Part shown: positions 45,980 to 52,820 of the stretch, piece after piece | Layout: each line of letters starts with the position of its first letter | Position numbering within the stretch: the first letter of the stretch is position 1 | NCBI GenBank assembly: GCA_030426545.1 | Contig: JAUHYL010000024.1 | Coordinates: 1-52,820 of the forward strand | From: Gammaproteobacteria bacterium | Lineage (GTDB): Bacteria > Pseudomonadota > Gammaproteobacteria > Pseudomonadales > Halieaceae | DNA: 52,820 nt | Direction of reading: 5' to 3' | Position numbers and translations under genes: made by a program | Notes under the pieces: generated by a model | The model's database searches: none | Seen by the model: the letters and a program-made list of their open reading frames with translations, nothing else | Told to the model about the DNA's origin: nothing

Positions 45980-46119
45980 GCGTTGCGCCCCGGCTAACAA
46001 GTCGCTGCTACAATAGCCGCAGCGGCCCGCCCTGGCCAGTCTGTTAATGGTGACAGACGCTACCCACCAGGTGCGGGGCTGTTTACCTTGCAGCCCAGAC
46101 GATTCGAGCAGGAGAAAAC

Positions 46120-46380
46120 GTGTCAACACCACCCCGCCGCAGATTCATCGCCGGAGCCGTGTGCCCGCTGTGCAAAGCGATAGACAAGATTGCCGTCGAT
46201 CTCGATGAGGACGTGCGCTTCTGCGTGGCCTGTGACTTCCGCGAAGCCCGGCCCGAAGCCGCTGCGGCCGGGCAGCGCGAGCTACCCACCCGTGTGAGCC
46301 GCGCGGCAGCGCGGCGCGTTGAGACGGAATCGGAGCCGGTCAAGCTGATAGATCCGGCGCGCGAAGAGCCCCCGGCCTAG
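46120..46380 (+). CDS. YheV-like small zinc-binding protein
   Basis: An 86-residue protein related to E. coli YheV (TIGR02443, a putative metal-binding family). It starts 'RRRFIAGAVCPLCKAIDKI', has a second pair in 'FCVACDFRE' (so a CxxC...CxxC zinc-ribbon) and a polar, disordered C-terminal tail. The start is GTG 46120 with AGGAG at 46110-46114. It is divergent from the gamma-CA gene and convergent with the unknown gene that follows. Its function is not known. Confidence 0.88.
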   Translation: MSTPPRRRFIAGAVCPLCKAIDKIAVDLDEDVRFCVACDFREARPEAAAAGQRELPTRVSRAAARRVETESEPVKLIDPAREEPPA

Positions 46381-46386
46381 ACGATC

Positions 46387-47019
46387 TCAGGAGGCCAGTC
46401 GCAGCCGCACGCTGGGCTCTGCGCCCGATATTCGCCGCGAGGATAGCAGCGCGGTGGTGCCGGTGGTTGAGGCTTCACGCACCCTGTCCCAGATATGCTC
46501 TTTACTCAACAACCGGTTGGCGGTGAGCTGCACTTTCACTTCGAGCTCGGTGGCGAATGCATCGCCCAGCAGGTGGTGCACGATGATATTGGCCTCGGTC
46601 ATGTCTACCGGCAGCAGCGCCCGCTGTAACTGGCGTACGTGGTGATCGTTCACTTCTTCCAGCAGGCGGTGGGCCAGAAAGGCGTCATCGAGCAGCGACT
46701 CTAGAGGGCTTGCCGACGGCACCGCCACCGAGGGTTGCAGAAAGTAGTCCTGTGCAAGCTGCAAAAAAGGCGCCGCATATTCGTAAAAGCCCTGGCGTTT
46801 GCTGACTGCCGCAACCAGCCGCAGCCCGGCGGGCACGCTGCGAATATAGCTGGTAATGAACGACATCAGCGCCGCCACGGCATTTTGCTCTGGCAGCACC
46901 AGTTGGCGGCGTAATTCGGGTATCCGCGCCTGCAGCGCCTGCGCAAGTTCACCATTGCGCGCCTCTTGTTCCAGCGCAGAGGCGATAATTTCCCGGATAG
47001 TTGCAAGCGCCATGGTCAC
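46387..47019 (-). CDS. Conserved-looking protein of unknown function (210 aa)
   Basis: A 210-residue soluble protein, mainly alpha-helical, without signal peptide, membrane segment or cysteine motif. Blocks such as 'FITSYIRSVPAGLRLVAAV', 'FLQLAQDYFLQPS' and 'LLEEVNDHHVRQLQRALLP' look like a folded, regular protein, and the codon pattern matches its neighbours. I do not recognise a family. It ends six bases from the YheV-like gene (convergent) and is divergent from coxB, sharing the 480-base regulatory gap. Confidence 0.75.
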   Translation of the reverse strand: MTMALATIREIIASALEQEARNGELAQALQARIPELRRQLVLPEQNAVAALMSFITSYIRSVPAGLRLVAAVSKRQGFYEYAAPFLQLAQDYFLQPSVAVPSASPLESLLDDAFLAHRLLEEVNDHHVRQLQRALLPVDMTEANIIVHHLLGDAFATELEVKVQLTANRLLSKEHIWDRVREASTTGTTALLSSRRISGAEPSVRLRLAS

Positions 47020-47501
47020 CGTGAGTCGTCCTCCTGCTTCTACTGGGCTGGTTCCATACAGGCTAGTACATTACCGGCAGCGCGCTAGCGCCCGCGAGTT
47101 AAAGAATTGTAAGCTGATGAAAATATCCTCTTGAAACAATGTATTGCGCTCATGTCAAGACGGCGATGCAGCGCAAAGACCTGCAGCTGTGCTGGATCAA
47201 CAGAAATGATCGACACAAGCGTTACCGGATATGCTTTTGGTATAGAGTTCCGCTATAATTCGCGCGCTCTGCGCTGCGGCGGATTGTCGCAGCGTACAAA
47301 AAATCGCCACAAGCTGGTAAGTCCACGTAATCTGGCAGCCCTGATAAGCCTTCTTATTTGGGTCGGTACTCGTCTTTTTTGGAGTACCCCGCGGTACCCG
47401 CACGCCCGATGGTTAAGGGGGCGCGTTCCAACCATGCGGCTTTGGCACAATGGGATCACAACAGTTACTGCAACTGTTTTTATGAGACGGAGACACGGGA
47501 A
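47020..47501. other. Regulatory gap and long leader before coxB
   Basis: About 480 bases without a recognised gene. It holds a perfect TATAAT at 47254-47259 (no clear -35), an inverted repeat CGCTGCG/CGCAGCG (47272-47278 and 47288-47294), and a second inverted repeat GGTACTC/GAGTACC (47365-47371 and 47382-47388) with a T-rich loop. GTACC (47384-47388) can instead pair with GGTAC (47393-47397). If transcription starts near 47266 the coxB leader is about 235 bases, long enough for post-transcriptional control. A 132-codon open frame here lacks protein-like character. Confidence 0.55.
47254..47259 (+). promoter_or_regulatory. -10 box (TATAAT) of probable coxB promoter
   Basis: TATAAT followed by a GC-rich discriminator (TCGCGCGC). 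No hexamer close to TTGACA lies 16-18 bases upstream, so an activator may be needed. It lies about 243 bases before the coxB ATG. Confidence 0.45.
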
Positions 47502-48650
47502 ATGTGGTTTGAAGCGAAGCGGCTATTAAAGCTCGCGCTTGGTCCTGTGCTGATGCTGACGAGTGCTGCGGCCATGGCTGCGGGCACAGAGGTAAGCCAG
47601 GTGAATATGTCCCCTGGTGTTACCGAGGTTGGCCAGCAGATTTACGACCTGCACATGATCATCCTAGGTATTTGCACCATTATTGGTATCGGGGTGTTTG
47701 GAGTCATGTTCTACTCCATCATCTACCACCGCAAATCCAGGGGCTTTACCCCCGCCACCTTCCACGAGAGCACCAAGGTCGAAATTCTGTGGACCGTCGT
47801 GCCTTTCATTATCCTTATCGGGATGGCTGTGCCGGCTACCAGCACGCTGGTTGCCCTGTACGATGTTGAGGACGCCGAGCTGGACGTTCTCATCACTGGC
47901 TACCAGTGGAAATGGAAGTACGAATATCTCGACGAAAGCGGTGAAAATGTAAGTTTTTTCAGTAACTTACGCACACCTCAGAGCGAAATATACAACGCTG
48001 AGGAGAAAGGCGAACACTATCTCCTCGAAGTGGACGAGCCGCTTGTACTGCCGGTGGACACCAAGGTCCGCCTGCTGGTTACCGCTAACGATGTGCTGCA
48101 CTCCTGGTGGGTGCCGCAACTGGCAGTGAAGAAAGACGCCATCCCCGGCTTTATCAACGAAACATGGACGAAGGCCACCGAGCCGGGCATCTACCGCGGC
48201 CAGTGCGCGGAGCTGTGTGGTAAAGATCACGGCTTCATGCCGATTGTGGTCAATGTGGTCAGTAAAGAAGAGTACGCCCAGTGGCTGGACACCAAGCAGG
48301 CCGAGGCCGCGGAGATCAAGGAGCTGATGGCCAAGACCTTCACCCTGGACGAGCAGATGGAGCGCGGCAAAGCGGTTTACACCCAGTCTTGCCTGGCCTG
48401 TCACGGCGCCAACGGTGAGGGCGGCGTCGGAACCGCGATCGCCGGCAGCCCCATCGCCACGGGTGAGCTTGCCGGTCATCTGGATGTAGGCATTAACGGC
48501 GTGCCAGGCACTGCGATGCAGGCCTTCGGTGGCCAGCTGAACGATGTGGACATGGCCGCCGTAATTACTTATCAGCGCAACGCCTTCAACAACAATATGG
48601 GCGACCTCGTGCAACCCATTGACGTTTACAACCACAAGAAAGGCCAATAG
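47502..48650 (+). CDS. coxB: Cytochrome c oxidase subunit II with fused cytochrome c domain
   Basis: Subunit II accepts electrons at the CuA centre. The 382 residues start with a signal peptide ('LLKLALGPVLMLTSAAAMAA'), followed by two membrane helices and the cupredoxin domain. The CuA ligands appear in 'CAELCGKDHGFM' (C235, C239, His and Met) with a further His in 'DVLHSWWVPQL'. A C-terminal cytochrome c domain carries 'CLACH' (297-301) and a later Met ligand region. ATG 47502 is chosen; an upstream start at 47358 lies before the signal peptide. The fused heme makes it a caa3-like subunit II. Confidence 0.97.
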   Translation: MWFEAKRLLKLALGPVLMLTSAAAMAAGTEVSQVNMSPGVTEVGQQIYDLHMIILGICTIIGIGVFGVMFYSIIYHRKSRGFTPATFHESTKVEILWTVVPFIILIGMAVPATSTLVALYDVEDAELDVLITGYQWKWKYEYLDESGENVSFFSNLRTPQSEIYNAEEKGEHYLLEVDEPLVLPVDTKVRLLVTANDVLHSWWVPQLAVKKDAIPGFINETWTKATEPGIYRGQCAELCGKDHGFMPIVVNVVSKEEYAQWLDTKQAEAAEIKELMAKTFTLDEQMERGKAVYTQSCLACHGANGEGGVGTAIAGSPIATGELAGHLDVGINGVPGTAMQAFGGQLNDVDMAAVITYQRNAFNNNMGDLVQPIDVYNHKKGQ

Positions 48651-48662
48651 GAGGATATAAGG

Positions 48663-50243
48663 ATGGGAGATCATCATCACGGTCCTGCCCAGGGCCTTTC
48701 ACGGTGGCTTTTCACCACCAACCATAAAGACATCGGAACCATGTACCTGTGGTTCTCCTTCGCCATGTTCCTGCTCGGCGGCTTCTTCGCCATGATCATC
48801 CGCGCGGAACTGTTTCAGCCGGGTATGCAACTGGTTGATCCTGCGTTCTTTAACCAGATGACCACCCTGCACGGGTTGATCATGGTGTTCGGCGCGATCA
48901 TGCCCTCTTTCGTGGGCCTTGCTAACTGGCTGATTCCGATGATGATCGGGGCCCCGGACATGGCATTGCCGCGCATGAACAACTGGAGCTTCTGGATTCT
49001 GCCACCCACGTTTTTGCTGCTGGCCTCCACGCTCTTCATGGAGGGCGGTGCTCCTGCCTTCGGCTGGACCTTCTACGCGCCGCTGTCTACGACTTACGCG
49101 CCGCCGTCGGTCACGTTCTTCATTTTCTCGGTACACGTGTTGGGTCTGTCCTCAATCATGGGCTCGATCAACATCATTGCTACCGTCATGAACATGCGTG
49201 CCCCGGGCATGACATACATGAAAATGCCGCTGTTCGTCTGGACCTGGCTGATCACTGCCTTCCTGCTGGTAGCGGTAATGCCCGTTCTGGCCGGTGCGGT
49301 GACCATGATGCTGATGGATATTCACTTCGGCACCAGCTTCTTCTCCGCCGCTGGTGGCGGTGACCCGGTCCTGTTCCAGCACGTGTTCTGGTTCTTTGGT
49401 CACCCCGAGGTGTATATCATTATCCTGCCCGCCTTTGGCGTGGTGTCACAGATCATCCCGGCGTTCTCGCGCAAGCCGTTGTTTGGCTATGACTCTATGG
49501 TGTACGCCACAGCGTCTATCGCGTTCCTGTCGTTCATCGTCTGGGCACACCACATGTACACGGTGGGTATGCCGATCGCCGGTGAACTGTTCTTCATGTA
49601 CGCCACCATGCTGATTGCCGTACCGACCGGTGTGAAAGTATTCAACTGGATCACCACCATGTGGCGCGGCGCACTGACGTTCGAAACGCCAATGCTGTTC
49701 TGTATCGGATTCCTGGTGTTGTTCACTATCGGCGGGTTCACCGGACTGATGTTGTCCATCGCCCCGGCCGATTTCCAGTACCACGATTCCTACTTTGTTG
49801 TAGCGCACTTTCACTATGTGATGGTGGCAGGTGCGGTGTTCTCCATGACGGCGGCGATTTACTACTGGCTGCCTAAATGGTGCGGCCGCATGTACAACGA
49901 AGCCATGGGCAAAACCCACTTCTGGATTTCCTTCATTGGCTTTAACGTGACGTTCTTCCCGCAACACTTCGTCGGGCTGGCAGGTATGCCGCGTCGTATC
50001 CCCGACTACGCGTTGCAGTTCACGGACTTCAACATGATGTCATCCATCGGTGCGTTCATTTACGGCGCATCGCAGATCCTGTTCCTGTACAACGTGATCG
50101 CGACGATTGTATCGGGCAAGCCGATCTCGGATGAGAAAGTCTGGGAAGGTGCTGAAGGTCTTGAGTGGACGGTGGCGACACCTGCGCCGTACCACACCTT
50201 TGAGACACCGCCGAAGATCGACCCGGCGCACGCGCACTCCTGA
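48663..50243 (+). CDS. coxA: Cytochrome c oxidase subunit I
   Basis: Subunit I carries heme a and the heme a3-CuB oxygen site. The 526 residues form 12 membrane helices. The CuB His and the His-Tyr pair lie in 'WFFGHPEVYIIILPAFG', the K-channel region follows, and the heme ligands are in 'VVAHFHYVMVAGAVFSM'. The N-terminal 'WLFTTNHKDIGTMYLWF' is a family mark. It starts 12 bases after coxB with an AGGAGG-type ribosome site. Confidence 0.99.
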   Translation: MGDHHHGPAQGLSRWLFTTNHKDIGTMYLWFSFAMFLLGGFFAMIIRAELFQPGMQLVDPAFFNQMTTLHGLIMVFGAIMPSFVGLANWLIPMMIGAPDMALPRMNNWSFWILPPTFLLLASTLFMEGGAPAFGWTFYAPLSTTYAPPSVTFFIFSVHVLGLSSIMGSINIIATVMNMRAPGMTYMKMPLFVWTWLITAFLLVAVMPVLAGAVTMMLMDIHFGTSFFSAAGGGDPVLFQHVFWFFGHPEVYIIILPAFGVVSQIIPAFSRKPLFGYDSMVYATASIAFLSFIVWAHHMYTVGMPIAGELFFMYATMLIAVPTGVKVFNWITTMWRGALTFETPMLFCIGFLVLFTIGGFTGLMLSIAPADFQYHDSYFVVAHFHYVMVAGAVFSMTAAIYYWLPKWCGRMYNEAMGKTHFWISFIGFNVTFFPQHFVGLAGMPRRIPDYALQFTDFNMMSSIGAFIYGASQILFLYNVIATIVSGKPISDEKVWEGAEGLEWTVATPAPYHTFETPPKIDPAHAHS

Positions 50244-50257
50244 GGTAGGCCCTGGCA

Positions 50258-50818
50258 ATGATCCGTGTAAATGCCAACCCCGCCATCGACACGACCATCA
50301 AGTTGGTGGGCGTGGCGGTGGTGATGTTTGCATTTGTGTTTGTTGTCATGGTGCCCCTATACGACGTGCTGTGCGATGCCCTTGGCATTAATGGCAAGAC
50401 GTCGGGCGAGGCCTACACCGCTGTGCAGGCCGGGGTGGATGAAAGCCGCGAGATCACCATACAATTTGTTGCCACCAACAATGAGGGTATGCCCTGGGAG
50501 TTTCGGCCCCAGAGCACAATGATCAACGTGCATCCCGGTGCCGTTAATGACACGGTTTTTTATGCGCGCAACCCGTTGCCGGAGGCAATGGTGGCGCAGG
50601 CGATACCCAGTGTCAGCCCGTCCCGCGCGGCGGAGTACTTCCATAAAACCGAGTGCTTCTGTTTCAACCAGCAGCCACTGGAAGGGCTCAGCGATGTGCA
50701 GATGCCGCTGCAGTTTATTGTTGACCAGGATCTGCCCAGTGACATAAAGACGATTACACTGTCCTACACAATATTCGATGTAACCGAAATGGTGAACGGC
50801 GCCGTCGCTGTTCGCTGA
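50258..50818 (+). CDS. ctaG: Cytochrome c oxidase assembly protein CtaG (Cox11)
   Basis: Cox11/CtaG delivers copper to the CuB site of subunit I. The 186 residues have one N-terminal membrane helix (about 12-35, 'LVGVAVVMFAFVFVVMVPLY') and a periplasmic immunoglobulin-like domain with the copper-binding 'CFCFNQQPLEG' motif. It follows coxA by 14 bases, the usual proteobacterial order. Confidence 0.97.
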   Translation: MIRVNANPAIDTTIKLVGVAVVMFAFVFVVMVPLYDVLCDALGINGKTSGEAYTAVQAGVDESREITIQFVATNNEGMPWEFRPQSTMINVHPGAVNDTVFYARNPLPEAMVAQAIPSVSPSRAAEYFHKTECFCFNQQPLEGLSDVQMPLQFIVDQDLPSDIKTITLSYTIFDVTEMVNGAVAVR

Positions 50819-50878
50819 GACGCACTCTCGCTAGTAGTTGGAGCGGCTTGATCGAGTGCCAATAACGGAGTAGAAAAA

Positions 50879-51850
50879 ATGAGTAGTTCGACTTCCACAG
50901 ACTACGAAAAGTATTACGTACCGGAAAAGAGCAGGCTGGCTATTTGCGCTACCATCGGCCTGATCCTGAGCATCTACGGCGCCGCCAGCATCATGAACGA
51001 CATGACGTTTGGCGATCCGAGCGAGCCCAGCAGTTCCTGGACGATTTTCCTCTGTGGGCTGTTTTTCTTTGTGGCCACCCTGTTTGGCTGGTTCCGTACC
51101 ACCATCCGGGAAAATATCGCCGGCATGAACAGCGCGCAGCTGAAGAAGTCCTACGTGCTGGGCATGTTCTGGTTCATCTTCTCCGAGGTCATGTTCTTCT
51201 TCGCCTTTTTTGGCGCACTCTTTTACGTGCGCAACCTCGTTGGCCCCTGGCTGGCGGGCGAGGGCGCCGGGCGCATGAATTTCCTGTTATGGGAAGGCTT
51301 TCAGTACTCCTGGCCAATGATGGAAACACCGCAGGAAGCGGTGGGCGGTGCTGCGGCTCAGCCGATTGCCAACAACGGTTCCTTCACCAGCGCTGAAACC
51401 AGCATGGCCTTCGCCGAGGCACATCACTGGTATGCCTGGCTGCCGATGTGGAACACCATCATCCTGCTTACATCCAGCGTCACCTGTCACATCGCGCACC
51501 TGGGAATACTCGACGGTAACCGCAAGAAGTTTAATATCTGGTTAGGGCTGACTGTGCTGCTCGGGATAATCTTCCTGTGCCTGCAGGTAGCGGAGTATTA
51601 CGAGGCTTACGTCCATTTCGGCCTGACCCTGAACTCCGGTATTTACGGTTCTACCTTCTTCATGCTGACCGGTTTCCACGGTTTCCACGTGTTGATGGGT
51701 ATGACCATGCTCCTGATCCAGTGGCTGCGCAGTGTCAAAGGCGGACATTTTACCGCCGACGATCACTTCGGGTTTGAAGCCTCATCCTGGTATTGGCACT
51801 TTGTGGATGTGGTCTGGGTCTTCCTGTTCCTGTTCATTTACATCTTGTAA
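50879..51850 (+). CDS. coxC: Cytochrome c oxidase subunit III
   Basis: Subunit III is a heme-free membrane subunit that stabilises the oxidase and proton uptake. The 323 residues form seven membrane helices, with 'SEVMFFFAFFGALFYV', 'VAEYYEAYVHFGLTLNSGIY' and 'TGFHGFHVLMGMTMLLI' typical of the family, ending 'YWHFVDVVWVFLFLFIYIL'. A hydrophilic insert of about 60 residues between helices 3 and 4 makes it longer than the common 260-295. A strong terminator follows. Confidence 0.98.
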   Translation: MSSSTSTDYEKYYVPEKSRLAICATIGLILSIYGAASIMNDMTFGDPSEPSSSWTIFLCGLFFFVATLFGWFRTTIRENIAGMNSAQLKKSYVLGMFWFIFSEVMFFFAFFGALFYVRNLVGPWLAGEGAGRMNFLLWEGFQYSWPMMETPQEAVGGAAAQPIANNGSFTSAETSMAFAEAHHWYAWLPMWNTIILLTSSVTCHIAHLGILDGNRKKFNIWLGLTVLLGIIFLCLQVAEYYEAYVHFGLTLNSGIYGSTFFMLTGFHGFHVLMGMTMLLIQWLRSVKGGHFTADDHFGFEASSWYWHFVDVVWVFLFLFIYIL

Positions 51851-51879
51851 AGAACAGCACGCACCCACGACCCGAGCTA

Positions 51880-51936
51880 TAAAAAGGCGGCTTCACGCCG
51901 GGCAGCTAGACTACCCGGCCCTGAGTCGCCTTTTTA
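51880..51936. terminator. Bidirectional terminator after coxC
   Basis: A nested hairpin: an outer 10-bp stem TAAAAAGGCG (51880-51889) with CGCCTTTTTA (51927-51936), and an inner stem GCCGGG (51897-51902) with CCCGGC (51914-51919). The A-run and T-run flanks give a U-tract on both strands, so it can end coxC transcription and that of the convergent DUF2909 gene. Confidence 0.85.
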
Positions 51937-51987
51937 GTTTTAACAGTTAGCGGCGCCGGGCGGAGTCACGCCCGGGCAGGCGCAGTG

Positions 51988-52236
51988 TCAGGGTTGTTCC
52001 GTTGCCGGAGTCGGCAGTGGTCCGGCGTCCCAGGGGTTGCGATGTCCGAGCTGCCCGGTGGAAACACCATAGACAATGAGGGCCGCAAGGGTCAGGGCTA
52101 ACGTCAGGCGGGCGCCCAGCGAGTTGTACAGGCGACGCTTGGTTTTGTCGCCTTGATCTATCATCAAGAAGTACAGTCCCGTACCCAGGCTGGCAACCAG
52201 TGCAACCATCAACAGAATTATCGCGGCCTTAAGCAA
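51988..52236 (-). CDS. DUF2909 twin-transmembrane protein
   Basis: An 82-residue membrane protein with two helices (about 3-25, 'AAIILLMVALVASLGTGLYF', and 43-60, 'LTLALTLAALIVYG') joined by a basic loop ('DQGDKTKRRLYNSLGARL'), and a short Pro-rich tail. This is the small DUF2909 family often found beside the cytochrome oxidase and SURF1 genes in Pseudomonas-like genomes. Function unknown; a role in oxidase assembly is inferred from context only. It is convergent with coxC and divergent from SURF1. Confidence 0.88.
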   Translation of the reverse strand: MLKAAIILLMVALVASLGTGLYFLMIDQGDKTKRRLYNSLGARLTLALTLAALIVYGVSTGQLGHRNPWDAGPLPTPATEQP

Positions 52237-52318
52237 TGCAGCTCTCCCCTCTATTCAGACTGCAGTATAAACTACGGCACCCGTTCTTGGGGTGGCCTAT
52301 GACAATGAGCGCGAACCA

Positions 52319-52820
52319 GTGAGCGGCCTGCGTTTCACGGGCGACTGGCGTACCACGGTGTTTGCTGTCCTGATGGTGCCCCTGTTGGCGAGCCTGGGTT
52401 TCTGGCAGCTTTCGCGAGCCGAGGAAAAGCAGGCGATTACGCGGGAGTTTGAGGGCAAGCAGTCCCGGCCCCCTGCCCTGCTGGGCGAGCTAGATGTGTC
52501 GGACGCCAGTGCACTTGCCTATCAGCCGGTGCAAATGTCCGGACGTTTCATGGACGAGTATTTTCTTCTCGACAACCGCATGGTGCAGGGCCGCTATGGC
52601 AATGACGTCATAGGGATCTTCGAGGACACGGCAAGCGGAGTGCTGGTGTTGGTTAATCGGGGTTGGATCGTTGCTGATGCAGCGCGGCGCTCGTTACCCC
52701 AGGCGCCCGCTGTTGAGGGCGAAGTCCGTCTGACCGGGCAGGTCTATGTCGCGCCGGGTAAGCCCTACCTGCTGCAGGACGAGGCCTTGTCCGACGGTTG
52801 GCCAAAGCGCATTCAGGCGG
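52319..52820 (+). CDS. SURF1 family oxidase assembly protein (3'-truncated by window edge)
   Basis: SURF1 (Shy1) helps heme a insertion into subunit I. The frame is open from GTG 52319 to the window end, giving 167 residues of an expected 240-260. Visible features are an N-terminal membrane helix ('VFAVLMVPLLASLGFWQL' followed by the typical 'SRAEEKQ'), 'YQPVQMSGRFMDEYFLLDNR' and 'GVLVLVNRGWI', all conserved in SURF1. The GTG overlaps the stop of a seven-codon frame (ATG 52299 to TGA 52322) that has the better ribosome site, so the exact start is uncertain. Confidence 0.9.
   Translation, partial: MSGLRFTGDWRTTVFAVLMVPLLASLGFWQLSRAEEKQAITREFEGKQSRPPALLGELDVSDASALAYQPVQMSGRFMDEYFLLDNRMVQGRYGNDVIGIFEDTASGVLVLVNRGWIVADAARRSLPQAPAVEGEVRLTGQVYVAPGKPYLLQDEALSDGWPKRIQA

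Noticed and set aside
45980-46132. Extended gamma-carbonic-anhydrase start
   Set aside because: The added residues are atypical and overlap the upstream region of the divergent YheV-like gene.
47131-47529. A 132-codon frame before coxB
   Set aside because: Cys/Arg/Ser-rich composition with no motif; it overlaps the coxB start in another frame and the leader hairpins.

Overview
The window looks like part of a chromosome from a polarly flagellated, aerobic, GC-rich gammaproteobacterium. The gene order and protein character suggest a marine lineage near Pseudomonas and Cellvibrionales/Halieaceae; this placement is inferred from recalled synteny and was not searched. No rRNA, tRNA, CRISPR array, insertion sequence or prophage gene was seen.

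Region 1 (1-17323, all + strand) is the late part of a Pseudomonas-type polar flagellar cluster: fliG (5' end cut by the window edge), fliH, fliI, fliJ, fliK, fliL, fliM, fliN, fliO, fliP, fliQ, fliR, flhB, flhA, flhF, fleN/flhG, fliA, motC, motD. It encodes the switch complex, the export ATPase and export gate, hook-length control, pole and number control, sigma-28 and one stator. Two good -24/-12 (RpoN) promoters precede fliK and fliL. The cheY-cheZ-cheA-cheB block that lies between fliA and motC in Pseudomonas is absent here.

Region 2 (17381-28047) is an accessory motility and cyclic-di-GMP neighbourhood. A minus-strand pomA-pomB-pilZ operon encodes a second stator of sodium-driven type plus a PilZ protein with a helical insert. 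Next come a SPOR-domain protein, a second FliK-like protein with a 74-residue FlhB-C-like partner, a J-domain/zinc-ribbon/PilZ fusion, a small secreted orphan, two tandem 576-residue 7TMR-DISM/GGDEF paralogues and a voltage-gated K+ channel. This is the most interesting part of the window and could link c-di-GMP to stator choice and export switching, but that is inference.

Region 3 (28178-46380) is a housekeeping block whose order resembles the oriC-proximal region of Pseudomonas: rmuC, glyS, glyQ (-); djlA (+); trkH, trkA, rsmB, fmt, def (-); a LysM protein, dprA, purE, tsaC, hemF, aroE (+); a gamma-carbonic-anhydrase-like protein (-); a YheV-like zinc-binding protein (+).

Region 4 (46387-52820) holds an unknown 210-residue protein and the aa3-type cytochrome c oxidase locus: coxB (with a fused cytochrome c domain), coxA, ctaG, coxC, a strong bidirectional terminator, a DUF2909 protein and SURF1, which is cut by the right edge.
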